Made by a program: the position numbers and the translations under genes. A stretch of 64,000 nucleotides of DNA, taken from Sycon ciliatum (taxonomy: Eukaryota; Porifera; Calcarea; Leucosolenida; Sycettidae). Shown here piece by piece: positions 42,621 to 52,047 of the stretch. Under the pieces are notes generated by a model. It was given only the letters and a program-made list of their open reading frames with translations. It had not been told where the DNA came from and searched no databases. The stretch lies in contig NC_088655.1 in the NCBI RefSeq assembly GCF_964019385.1, positions 22,773,627 to 22,837,626 on the forward strand, given 5' to 3'. The stretch's first letter is position 1, and each line of letters starts with the position of its first letter.

Positions 42621-43395
42621 ACACATCCACACTCTTGATCGCTTGCATCAGTGGGGCCGCAGATGGCGCATCTCCTTCGAACCGTCGAAGCACCAAGCCA
42701 CCGCCACTCTCCGCAGAACCCCAATCAATTTGCCTCGCATTGTCTTCGGCGGCACTCCTGTCCTTGAGGAGAAGGCTCTCTCTTTACTTGGAGTGACCTT
42801 TCACTCGAAGCTGTCATTCAGCACTCATCTCCGGAAGGTTGCCGCTCGAGCCAAGCAACGCCTGGGCTTCCTGCGCCGTGCATCACACATTCTCTCTCTA
42901 GCTAGCCGCGCTACAGTATACAAGGCATTTGTTCGACCGGTTATGGAGTATGCCCCCTCATCTGGATAGGTGCTCCGCCCAGCTACCTGCAACGCCTGGA
43001 TCATATCCAACGCTGTGCTCTGCGAATCATCGGTCCAGGTGCACTTTTACCTAGCCTGGCCATCCGTCGCACTGTTGCCTCGCTTGCCTGCCTATACAAG
43101 CTGCATTACCTGCCTGGCCCTCCGCAGCTGATCTCTGTTTTGCCACCGCGCCATTTCCCCTCATCCAGCCCCGGAACTCGCAGCGAGCATGGTAGTGTCA
43201 TTGGCCATTACCACCAGCTCCAACACCAGCTGCTTGCATCTGTCCCGCTGGCATTGAAGCGCTCGTTCCCACACTAAAGTATTAGTGACTGGAACTCCCT
43301 CCACGCCGCTCTTCTATCCCAGCCTCCCCACAGCAAGGGAATGCAAGCATTCAAAACCAACGTTTATCGCCATCTGAGAAGCACAAACTAGCTCT
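42621..43395 (+). pseudogene. LINE A, C-terminal part
   Basis: It resumes with LDRLHQWGRRWRISFEPSK, continues with LLGVTFHSKLSFSTHLRK, KQRLGFLRRASHILS and VRPVMEYAP, then, after a shift at 42970, YLQRLDHIQRCALRIIG, LYKLHYLPGPP and DWNSLHAALL, and ends near 43390 with HLRSTN and a stop. One additional stop precedes DWNSL. This is the best guide to the 3' half of the family 1 elements at 20640 and 25430. Confidence 0.85.
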
Positions 43396-43849
43396 GGGCA
43401 GTCGACTCGCTATGATGATGCTCTCGCGCGTCTATTCCTATCTATGCACCACAACTGGCTCGGACAATCGACTCGCCATGATCAGCCATGATGATGCTCC
43501 TCTCAGTCACAACCCTTGTAATGTGTTAATAGTCTCACAGATCCTCCCGCACACTCGCTGGTGTTAACCCTTCCTTTCTTTTCACTTTGCTGACTCGTAC
43601 AGCTCTATCTTTTATTTTTGTGCGGGTTTTTGGCCGTGATGCCGAGACCTCAGGTCGGCAGAGCCATCAATGCCCCACCATCACTGCTGCGTCTCGGTGC
43701 AACCCTTGCTCAATAGTTGTAACGTTCGTCCTAGTCTCAGTACCATTATCTTCCTTTATTATTTTCGAGCTGGGAATGTGAATATAGTAAAAAAAATTAA
43801 AAACATCTTTTTCTGCACCTTTTCGCCCTTTATCCGTATATTATTTTAT
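43396..43849. other. LINE A 3' end and start of the exon 6 intron unit
   Basis: Doubled phrases (cagtcgactcgctatgatgatgctc / caatcgactcgccatgat) near 43410-43500 look like 3' untranslated sequence of LINE A. The phrase gttttTGGCCGTGATGCCGAGACC at about 43625 recurs near 46240. From about 43790 the duplicated intron unit begins. Confidence 0.5.
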
Positions 43850-44030
43850 TATTATTATGTGCTTGTTCGCGTAGACATCAGCATGGCCTGCAGCTGCAAT
43901 AATGGGCATGCAAATCATGCAAACCAGCTAAAATGTTCGCATAAGCCACTTCGAATAGATACAAAAGACCACAACAGTTTCAGAAAAAGAAGAAATATGC
44001 GAAAAGAAGACAAAAACTCCGTATATATAA
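43850..44030 (-). mobile_element. 5'-truncated (TAA)n-tailed insertion in the exon 6 intron unit
   Basis: On the minus strand it ends gatgtctacgcgaacaagca then (TAA)n. The intron unit is split: ctttatccgtata before and ccgtatatataattattattcc after, which suggests a target duplication around ccgtatat. Same tail as at 21729 and 44740. Confidence 0.65.
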
Positions 44031-44065
44031 TTATTATTCCTTTTATACGCAATCAATCACCTCAG

Positions 44066-44125
44066 GAAATTCACCGACGTCGGGTGGTAGCATTGCACCG
44101 CCAACAACCCAAGCACCTTCAATTG
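44066..44125 (+). CDS. Ig/mucin gene exon 6: Pro/Thr-rich segment (repeat unit 4)
   Basis: The acceptor atcacctcag and donor G|gtaaga bound 60 nt, phase 1-1, coding for NSPTSGGSIAPPTTQAPSI. It is the last recognised mucin-like exon before the first Ig exon at 51412. Splice partner phases agree (G|TA gives Val). Confidence 0.7.
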
Positions 44126-44283
44126 GTAAGACCTTGCACTTTTTTGTGTGAAAATTTTAGGAGTTAAAAAGTCAGTCAACGTCTGTAAAGAGAAAAATAT
44201 CAAACGGAATTAACTGAATGCATCCTCGGTATTGTAGGCAAATGCGTTTGCCTGAGAGCGCATCATGGAGATGCCTAATAGGC

Positions 44284-44535
44284 TGGACTTTATACAGGGA
44301 GTGTTGTCCACATAAAGACTCTTGTTGATTTAAAAGTTTGGACTCTGTACAGTGGATTTTAGACCAATGGACTCTGTATAGGGGTGAAGCCAATTGGCTG
44401 GACTCTATACAGGGAGTGATGTCCATCAAAATATTGAGCTCACAGTTGATCCCAAGTTTGGACTCGGTACAGTGGATTTTGGACCAATGGACTTTATATA
44501 GGGGTTGGACATCATACAGGAGCTGGACGCTCTAC
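44284..44535 (+). repeat. Two tandem copies of a ~120-bp unit
   Basis: tggactctatacagggagtg, then gtttggactc(t/g)gtacagtggattttgg and accaatggact..tatataggggt occur twice. Confidence 0.8.
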
Positions 44536-44739
44536 TGAGTCCAACATTTTAAGGCCGCAGATTCCTGTTTTGCAGCTCACCGATTGCAGACGTTCTGTGG
44601 ACTATACCTGTGCACTACTAGTGCATCCTGTGTCGAACATTGACAAACGGAATAAGTGGGCGAGGGATCTTTTACTCTCTCTCTAAATTTCCCCATATTG
44701 ACATCTTTCTCAGTCAATGGTAGATTCATGTAACTACCA

Positions 44740-45140
44740 TTATTATTGTTATTTTGCTTGTTCACCTTGACATCACCAAACAAGCTTCGCTAGTCTTCGC
44801 ATAAGCCAAATGAACAAAAGAAATGAGGAACGAGCGAGGCCTATAGAGGTTAACACACGCGTGCAACTGCAGAATAGGCAAAAGGAATGTACATGGACAT
44901 GACAAGACAAGGAATTGTGTGTTGCTCCCTACGTGGAAGCTTGCGCTATTCCTGCCGACTTGAATTCTCATTTGACTGACTCACCACTGCCATCCAGAGC
45001 ACACGAGAAGTCCATCGAACCGTCCACTCGGCAAACCTGCAAGAACGCACCACTCCCTGCTCAATACACAGTGTTTCGGGGAATTCACCCCTCATCAGTT
45101 GCACTTGAGCAGGCTGAGGAAGATTTTGCCTAAAGAGCAC
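44740..45140 (-). repeat. Dispersed repeats: (TAA)-tailed end and the 28720 family
   Basis: 44740-44905 matches 21745-21850 (cttcgcataagccaaatgaacaaaagaaatga). 44905-45140 is the reverse complement of the repeat at 28720-28990. Confidence 0.65.
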
Positions 45141-45261
45141 CACTTATAATTATAGTGCTCTCCAGGCACAAACGTCACCAGGGATACCAAATGACAGAGA
45201 CGATCCGTTTCTAGCGCGACAAACACCTCCTGAACACCAGATAGCAGCGTGAGTCAGTGTC

Positions 45262-45365
45262 GCTCATGGAGGTGTTGAACAAACGCTGAAGGCCGTTGGC
45301 CACTCACAACGCTGAATGTCGTTGGACATTCACAACGCTGAAGGCCATTGGCCATTCACAACGCT
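45262..45365 (+). repeat. ~32-bp minisatellite with internal dyads
   Basis: Three copies of cacaacgctgaaggccgttggcca-like units. Each holds a small inverted repeat (ggccgttggcc, tgtcgttggaca) whose stem changes on both sides between copies and stays paired. Confidence 0.75.
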
Positions 45366-45550
45366 GTTGCCTCCACACCGTCTAATTCGCAAGCCTGCGC
45401 TGGGGACAACAATGTGAAGAAGAGGTTGGTGCGACTTCGGCGATAATTGGGGAATTGTGTGTTGCTCCCTTCGTAGGAGCTTGCGCTATTCCTGCAGACT
45501 TGAATTCTCACTTGACAAGACAGTCCTAAAAACACATGAAATGTCAACTT

Positions 45551-45576
45551 GGCCGAAACAGTATGGCTGTCTGCAT
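45551..45576 (+). ncRNA. 3' half of a hammerhead (left end of the retrozyme)
   Basis: Only ggcc, GAAA, stem III and GTC|tgca are present. The element begins at the 3' strand of stem II, so the CTGANGA half is missing. Confidence 0.8.
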
Positions 45577-45770
45577 CATTGAGTATTTCGTTCCTCGATT
45601 TCGATCTTGTAGAGCACTCTCAATAGGACGCACTTGCGCTGGTTAGCTTTATGCTTTGCCCGCTGCTTGTGGCAGCTTGACAACTCTCAGCGCCAGTACA
45701 TCGAGCTGTACTAATGTCTATGATTCTCGTAGCCATGGCTGACAGTTCAATCCTATTTTAAGCTGGGAGT

Positions 45771-45815
45771 TGCACTGACGAGGCCTCAGTGGCCGAAACA
45801 GTCTGGCTGTCTGCA
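45771..45815 (+). ncRNA. Hammerhead ribozyme of the second retrozyme
   Basis: Stem I tgca/tgca, core CTGACGA (45775-45781), stem II ggcc/ggcc with loop tcagt, GAAA (45795-45798), stem III acag/ctgt with loop tctgg, cut after GTC at 45811. All three stems differ in sequence from those of the array hammerheads but pair fully. Predicted active. Confidence 0.92.
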
Positions 45816-45943
45816 TCATTGAGCATTTCGCTCCTCGATTTCGATCTTGTAGAGCACTCTCAATAGGACGCACTTGCGCTGGTTAGCTTTATGCTTTGCC
45901 CGCTGGTTCTGGCAGTTTGAGCACTCTCAGTTAAGCTCTGAGT

Positions 45944-45988
45944 TGCACTGATGAGGTCTCATTGGCCTAAACAGTCTGGCTGTCTGCA
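45944..45988 (+). ncRNA. Mutated hammerhead of the second retrozyme
   Basis: Same layout with CTGATGA, but the second core block reads TAAA instead of GAAA. That base (G12) is the general base of the reaction, so this copy should be inactive. Stem II ggtc/ggcc pairs with one G-U. Confidence 0.85.
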
Positions 45989-46005
45989 TCATTGGAATGT
46001 CAACT

Positions 46006-46465
46006 ATTTACTTCAACAAATAAAACTGGAAATGGATAAATACAGCAATCATAACATCTGCTGTACCGTACCATGGAAATCCAAAATCAGCTTAGGACGA
46101 ATTTGGAAACACAAGTTCGCAAGCTTTGAATTTCTTCAGAAACGGTATCAGAATGTAATTCAACGGAATTTCAACCTCATTCATATGTTTCTTTTTCATA
46201 CTCCAGCCTTGGTCATTGTATCAATCCGTTTTTTGGTGCGTGTTTTTGGCCGTGAAGGCGAGACCCCAGGTGGGCAGAGTCACACAATGCCCCACCATCC
46301 CTGCTGCGTCTCAGTGCAGCCCCTGCTCAGTACAGTAGCTGTCAAGTTTGTCCTTATCTCATTATTTTCGAGCTGGGAATGTGAACATAGTAAAAAAATA
46401 TTTCGGCACATCATTCATGCGTACTGGTTGACGACTATGGACAAAAAAGCACCAGGATGATCAAA
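46006..46465. other. Intron sequence, nothing specific
   Basis: A 169-codon frame at 45951-46460 begins inside the retrozyme and shows no domain. The phrase with ggccgtgaaggcgagacccc near 46245 recurs at 43630. Confidence 0.4.
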
Positions 46466-46740
46466 ATGTTGGGTTAGCTTTTGGGCTAACCCTAGTTAGC
46501 GATAAGACCGATGCGCTGCTCTCTATCTCATGCTAGCTGCGATCAAGCTGGCTTTACACGTGCACTCAACTGCTGCCCATGCGCGCCCAAATCGCCTTGG
46601 GTAGCTCTTGCTGCGCTGACTTTGGCTTGCGCTTTCCTTTGCAGTGTCACTGAGCAGCAACCGGAAATTGTTTGTTGAGAATAGAATTAATTATTCAGAC
46701 TCCTTGTAGATTCCTCGCAGCCGTTTACTGCACGACAAAC

Positions 46741-47836
46741 ATGTTGTCTACCTCTGAAGCACGCCGTATGAACGTGTCGGACTTGCGGGCCGAGCTGGAA
46801 GGCCGTGGGCTGAATTCGAGCGGAACAAAGCCCCAGCTTCTTGCCCGTTTGCTGCTCAGTATCCAGGACACGTCGAGCTCGGCGGCACGGGAACCTCGAT
46901 CTCCGTCGGCCACGCCATCCTCGCGGCAGGAGCACGAGCAGGAGCAAGAGCAGGATCTGGAGAGTGCTGCAGCAGCTTCTCCGACTCCCCAGATCCCGGA
47001 CCGGAGCAGTAATGACGATTTGCGCCAGTTTGTGCGGCAGGAAGTACATTCCGCTGTCACCGTTGCCTTGTCGGAGGCGATCGCTCCAATGCTGGCCACC
47101 ATCACTGCCCCTGGATCCGCTGGAACTCAACCTTCGGCGGAGTCTTCCAACGCTGGTAATCTCTCCGTTCCCCAGACTATACGAGAGAAAATATTGAAGG
47201 GTGACTTTGTAGATTTCACCCAGCTGCTGCCCGCCGGATACTATCGCCACCTCGTATTCGGCCCCACGCCAGCTTCAGCTGCAGTTCAGCAGTGGCGGCC
47301 AGTCTCTGGAGGTGGTGGAAGGTGGAGCGGCGCAGCCCGTTCGTCAACGCGTCCACTACTTGCCGACATGGCTGGAGGCATGGACTCTCTTCATGAACGT
47401 CGTGTGTTCTGCCAACCCGTCCCGCCTGCAGGAGATGCTCTCCTACCAAGCCACCATAGTTGCAGCCAACAGGCAATACTATCCGGAGGCTTGGCTGTCG
47501 TACGACACCCAGTTTCGCTCTGCCATTTCTGCTCAGCCAGGCAAGCGCTTTGACGTCATCGACATAAATCTGTGGCAAATGTCCGTGACTAGCCGATCAA
47601 GGCCCACATGTGAGTCCTGCCGCCTCATCCATCCCGAAAGCGGCCAGCGTCCCTTTCGTCCGCAACGTAACAACCAGCAAGCCTTCAATGGAGTCCGTAC
47701 GGTGTCTAATGGCCAACCGATCTGCCGGAACTTCAACGCTGGGCGTTGCAGTCTCAGCACGTGCAAGTACGCCCATGTCTGCAACCGCTGCGGGTCCAAG
47801 GACCACAACGGATCTAAGTGCGGTAGGCGCCAGTAA
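46741..47836 (+). pseudogene. Gag-like protein with SAP domain and zinc fingers (one frameshift)
   Basis: The first frame (from ATG 46741) begins with a SAP domain, MNVSDLRAELEGRGLNSSGT then KPQLLARLLL (residues about 9-40), which usually binds DNA. A low-complexity Glu/Gln and Ser region follows, then a helix-rich segment. A frameshift near 47300 leads to the frame ending at 47836, which holds the capsid-like part (LPTWLEAWTLFMNVV, YQATIVAANRQYY) and two zinc motifs: CRNFNAGRCSLSTCKYAH (C-x7-C-x4-C-x3-H) and CNRCGSKDHNGSKC (C-x2-C-x4-H-x4-C). I chose the ATG at 46741 because it lies just before the SAP domain. The shift may be mutation or assembly error. Confidence 0.82.
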
Positions 47837-49690
47837 CTCTGCTGCTTTGGCTGCAGCTCCCGCGATTGTACATATTTCTCCCTGCACTTCACGTTCTACT
47901 GATTTCACAAGCGCATGTCCTGCTGTCCACACACCCCTCTCTGTTTCTCGCTTCGAATCACTGCTCCGTAACCACCCTGACAGTTCATTGGCTTCGTATA
48001 TTATTAACGGCCTCCGCTGCGGCTTTGACATTGGCTTTACCGGCAACCGCATAACTAACCAGCACTCGTCCAACCTCTCATCAGCATTCCAGCACTCTGC
48101 ATTTGTGTCTGCACAGCTCACCGCTTCCTGCAACGCCGGCTACACGGCTGGCCCATTTGACTCGCCCCCATTCCCATTTATGTACTGCTCTGGCATTGGC
48201 GCTGTTCCGAAAAAAGAATGGCAAGCTACGCTTGATACACCACCTGTCCAGCCCTGCCGGCTCCAGCGTTAACGACGGGATCCCTACCGAGCCTTTCTCT
48301 TTGCAGTACATCAGCATTGATGAAGCCATTAACATCATTATGTCCTCCCCGTCTCCTGTCTATCTCTCTAAACTCGATGTGAAGAGTGCTTTTCGTCAAA
48401 TACCTGTCCGCCCACAGGATTGGCATCTCCTCGGCATCCTGTGGCAGGGGAAGTACTACTACGACCGTGTCTTGCCATTTGGGCTCCGGTCTAGCCCGGC
48501 GGTATTTGATGCAGTGGCAGCCACCATCGAATGGATAATGCACCACGAATTCTCCATCCCTAATTTGCTGCATTTCCTGGACGACTACTTGTGCGTGAGC
48601 GTGGGCCAGGCAGTGGCGAATCGGCAGCTGGCCATTCTTCTCCGTGCATTCTCATACCTCGGAGTCCCGCTCGCGCCTGCAAAGGTGGAAGGCCCGTCTC
48701 GTACCCTGACATTCCTGGGCATTATCCTGGATTGTGAGAAGCTGGAAGCCCGGCTCCCTGACGACAAATTGGCCGACATCAAGCGCCTGTTGACTGCAGC
48801 GAGCATCAACCCCACCATGTCTCAGCGCGAACTCGAATCTCTTCTGGGGAAACTCTCCTTCGCTGCAAGAGTCATCGTACCCGGACATTTATGCGGCGCC
48901 TGTGGTCTATTTGCAGTCGCGACCAGCAGCCTCACTACCGCATCAGTCTGACTACCGAGTGCCAGGAAGATATCCAATGGTGGCTACGGCTCCTGGAACA
49001 NNNNNNNNNNNNNNNNNNNNNNNNNNNNNNNNNNNNNNNNNNNNNNNNNNNNNNNNNNNNNNNNNNNNNNNNNNNNNNNNNNNNNNNNNNNNNNNNNNNN
49101 NNNNNNNNNNNNNNNNNNNNNNNNNNNNNNNNNNNNNNNNNNNNNNNNNNNNNNNNNNNNNNNNNNNNNNNNNNNNNNNNNNNNNNNNNNNNNNNNNNNN
49201 ATGGAACGGAAAATCATTCTTCCTGTTCCCAGATTGGACACCATTTCCAGACTTGGAGCTGTTCACTGATGCCAGTGGCACCCTGGGCTGGGGCGCATTC
49301 AACAGCGGCCGCTGGCTTCAAGGGACCTGGTCACCTGAGCAACTCACTCACAGCATTGAGTGGAAGGAGCTCTACGCGTTGGTCACAGCGTGCTGCACGT
49401 GGGCCAAGGAATGGCGCCAGCTTCGTATCACAATGCACTGCGACAACAAGGCTGTGGTAGATTGCATCCGCTCCGGCACATCCAAGTCACCTCCAGTGAT
49501 GACCCTGATCAGGGAGCTGTTCTTTGTGTGCGCCCGCTTCAATTTCACCGTCACTGCTGCTCACATTGATGGCCAGTCTAACTGCATTGCCGATTCGCTG
49601 TCTCGTTTCCGCATGGAGGAATTCCGACGTCTCGCCCCAGCTGCTCAAGCACAACCAGACCGAGCAGTGCTGCCATTCCAGTCGATGTAA
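47837..49690 (+). pseudogene. Reverse transcriptase-RNase H of the Ngaro-like element (with assembly gap)
   Basis: After an N-terminal part in the frame ending at 48272 (FESLLRNHPDSSLASYIINGL, GALPKKEW-like), the RT continues in the frame 48103-48951: KKNGKLRLIHHLSSP, YLSKLDVKSAFRQIPV (first Asp), LPFGLRSSPAVFDAVA and HFLDDYLCV (catalytic DD), then the connection SQRELESLLGKLSFA. The gap follows. RNase H is in the frame to 49690: LELFTDASGTLGWGAF, IEWKELYALV, MHCDNKAVVDCI and AAHIDGQSNCIADSLSR, with the catalytic D-E-D-D set. FTDAS...GWGA and the LxPFGLRSSP motif are typical of DIRS/Ngaro RTs. Frames change near 48230 and across the gap. Confidence 0.85.
49001..49200. other. Assembly gap (200 N)
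   Basis: Exactly 200 N between the RT and RNase H. A round number suggests a placeholder of unknown true size, so the missing sequence cannot be inferred. Confidence 0.99.
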
Positions 49691-51016
49691 TATAGCCTTG
49701 ACATACAGGTACCGATTGTCATTGCTAAATTGCCGTATTGAGAACCTGCGTTGGATTTCATCCACCTGCATGCCTACCTTTATCCATCTCGTGCCTTAAT
49801 CACTTGTTCTTAGCTCTCGTGCATTGGTGGTGAACGCTTGCTGGGGTGCCGTGTGCTGGTTTTCTGGGAACAGCTTCCTTCAACTGGTTGCTTTGCTGCT
49901 ACTACATGTATCTCTGCTTAAAATTGCATACTATTGGTCGGCTGTTTGCGACGCCAATCAGTAGTCATTGCACCCGGTCGCGGGTACTATTGCCGCTCAA
50001 GCATGAGCAATTGCTTTGGCCGTTTGCAACGCCAACTGCTTCACCCTGGTTGGCTGTTTGCAACGTCGATCAGGGAACTTTGCACCCGGTCGCGGGTACT
50101 GCTGCAGCTCAGTCGTGAGCGATCACTTTGGCTGTTTGCAACGCCAATCACTTCACCAGTTGATCGAAACCAGCACACTGGTGTACCCCAATCATCCTTG
50201 TGCGGTGTTGTGAGAATACGTGGGTATGCATGCAGCTTTGCTCTGTGACTTTCCATTGCATGTAGTCACTTGGCTCTCCCATTTCCTATACACTGCTCTG
50301 ATGCATTCGGGTGCAAGCGCTAAATGTTGGGTTAGCTTTTGGGCTAACCCTAGTTAGCGATAAGACCGATGCGCTGCTCTCTATCTCATGCTAGCTGCGA
50401 TCAAGCTGGCTTTACACGTGCACTCAACTGCTGCGCATGCGCGCCCAAATCGCCTTGGGTAGCTCTTGCTGCGCTGACTTTGGCTTGCGCTTTCCTTTGC
50501 AGTGTCACTGAGCAGCAACCGGAATTTGTTTGCCACCCACCCTCCCATTCCCACATTATATAGGTTGGAACAGCTTCCTTCAACTGGTTGCTTTGCTGCT
50601 ACTATCTCTGCTTAAAATTGCATACTATTGGTCGGCTGTTTGCGACGCCAATCAGTAGTCATTGCACCCGGTCGCGGGTACTATTGCCGCTCAAGCATGA
50701 GCGACTGCTTTGGCCGTTTGCAACGCCAACTGCTTCACCCTGGTTGGCTGTTTGCAACGTCGATCAGGGAACTTTGCACCCGGTCGCGGGTACTGCTGCA
50801 GCTCAGTCGTGAGCGATCACTTTGGCTGTTTGCAACGCCAATCGCTTCACCAGTTGATCGAAATCAGCACACTGGTGTACCCCAATTATCCTTGTGCGGT
50901 GTTGTGAGAATACGTGGGTATGCATGCAGCTTTGCTCTGTGACTTTCCATTGCATGTAGTCACTTGGCTCTCCCATTTCCTATACACTGCTCTGATGCAT
51001 TCGGGTGCAAGCGCTA

Positions 51017-51411
51017 ACAGGTTGTTTTACCATTGTGCAGTGGTGGCAACTGAAATCCGACCACTGAGCGGTGCGCTCACATCGCAAAGACCCAACGTGG
51101 GATAGTAAAGCCACGAAATACCACTAGAATGTGAACGCATCGCTCAGGAGTCGGATTTCAGTTGGCAGCATTTTTGACCGGCCCTTGTACAGCTAGGCTG
51201 ACTGTCTGCCTTTTTCAGGTTCTACTTTCACTCTTTTTCATCATCTGAAAATTCTGGATGTTTACGGCGAGATTGTGTCTTGCAAGTTGAGCACAAAAAC
51301 TGTGAATTAAGCATTGTTTTGGAAAATATAACACAATACTCAGTTGCTGGACATGGGACCTTATACGAAATAGGCCTAACATCTAGCAATATCTGTCTTT
51401 GTCCTCTTCAG
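51017..51411 (+). other. Intron before the first Ig exon
   Basis: The phrase ctgaaatccgaccactgagcg near 51050 returns inverted at about 51140 (gctcaggagtcggatttcag), a hairpin of about 110 bp. A pyrimidine tract (gtctttgtcctcttcag) forms the acceptor at its end. Confidence 0.5.
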
Positions 51412-51524
51412 TAAAACCAACGTTGATTTCTAACGAAACTGAGTTCCAGCTGGAGGAGGGGAGTGCAGCAAAATTAGCCTTCTCCTTTCAGTCACCTGCG
51501 ATTCCAACTATCACACCAGGCGAT
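51412..51524 (+). CDS. Ig/mucin gene: Ig domain 1 (type A), first half
   Basis: The acceptor cctcttcag and donor GAT|gtaagt bound 113 nt in phase 1-0, coding for KPTLISNETEFQLEEGSAAK then LAFSFQSPAIPTITPGD. This covers strands A to B of an Ig fold (xxxxLEEGSxxxLxFxF). The position of the usual B-strand Cys is Ala/Phe. The second half is at 52809, in the matching phase 0. The start phase fits the mucin-like exons upstream. Confidence 0.72.
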
Positions 51525-51739
51525 GTAAGTAATAGCACTGAGCTTTAGATAGACACAAGCGAGAAACAGTGCACAATGTCAAGAATTGTGTTATAAACCT
51601 TTCGTGGAAGGCCTTCATGCGGAGATGCCCTAGAGATCCTATGATATCAATTTATTTAGGAGCACTGACAAAAGGAAAAAAAGGATAGTACTGATAGGTT
51701 GGAATTAATGTCCAGCGTGCAGGCTTCCTCACAGGGGAT

Positions 51740-52047
51740 GTCTAGTAGGCTTTCCCCAAAGTGTTTTGCCTATTCAACCTTTCGCTTGACTCAAAAATAC
51801 ATCAGATTCGGCTACAAAATCAGCTGAGTGTTCAAAATTCGGCTGCAAAATTGGAAAATTATTTAGAAAATCGCCTGAAAGAATTGTTGGCATATTGGCT
51901 TCAAAAATTGGTGATAGAGTGGACGATTTGGTACATTTTCGGCAATTCTCAAAAAAAGCCTTCAAAACCGGTGAAAATCTCAACGATTTATTTTGTTGGA
52001 TCTCGTTTTCGGCGAATTTTCGCCGGCTAATTTGGGGATTTCACTAG
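51740..52047. repeat. Degraded MITE-like repeat rich in 'ttcggc'
   Basis: Ends with a weak inverted match (tttccccaaa / tttggggattt) beside ctagta on both sides. Phrases gctcgttttcggcgaattttcgcc and aaaaccgg.gaaaa recur at 52380-52450 and resemble the TA-flanked element at 38714. No coding frame is supported. Confidence 0.45.

Larger units (their letters stand above)
45550..45995 (+). mobile_element. Second retrozyme (240-bp unit), with 10-bp target duplication
   Basis: AATGTCAACT stands directly on both sides (45540-45549 and 45996-46005). Inside lie two unit periods: ggccgaaaca at 45551 and 45791 gives 240 bp, and the last unit is shortened to 173 bp. The unit shares blocks with the 228-bp array (gag.atttcgctcct, agagcactct, ttgagcactct), so both descend from one ancestor. 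The insertion starts and ends within hammerhead sequence. No protein is encoded. Confidence 0.88.
46466..51016 (+). mobile_element. Ngaro-like (DIRS-order) retrotransposon, A1-ORFs-B1-A2-B2
   Basis: A block of about 210 bp (atgttgggttagcttttggg to cagcaaccggaa) occurs at 46468-46675 (A1) and 50324-50525 (A2). A block of about 450 bp (gaacagcttccttcaactgg to gggtgcaagcgcta) occurs at 49868-50323 (B1) and 50570-51016 (B2). The order A1-internal-B1-A2-B2 is the split direct repeat of Ngaro-type tyrosine-recombinase retrotransposons. B1 joins A2 without spacer (gcgcta-aatgttggg), as expected for circle-derived ends, and no target duplication is seen, also as expected. The coding region has gag and RT-RNase H, but only about 180 bp lie between the RNase H stop and B1, so the recombinase is missing and this copy depends on others. 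Confidence 0.87.

Noticed and set aside
51761..52030. 89-codon frame as an extra exon of the Ig gene
   Set aside because: It lies wholly in the 'ttcggc' repeat and has no fitting splice sites or phase.
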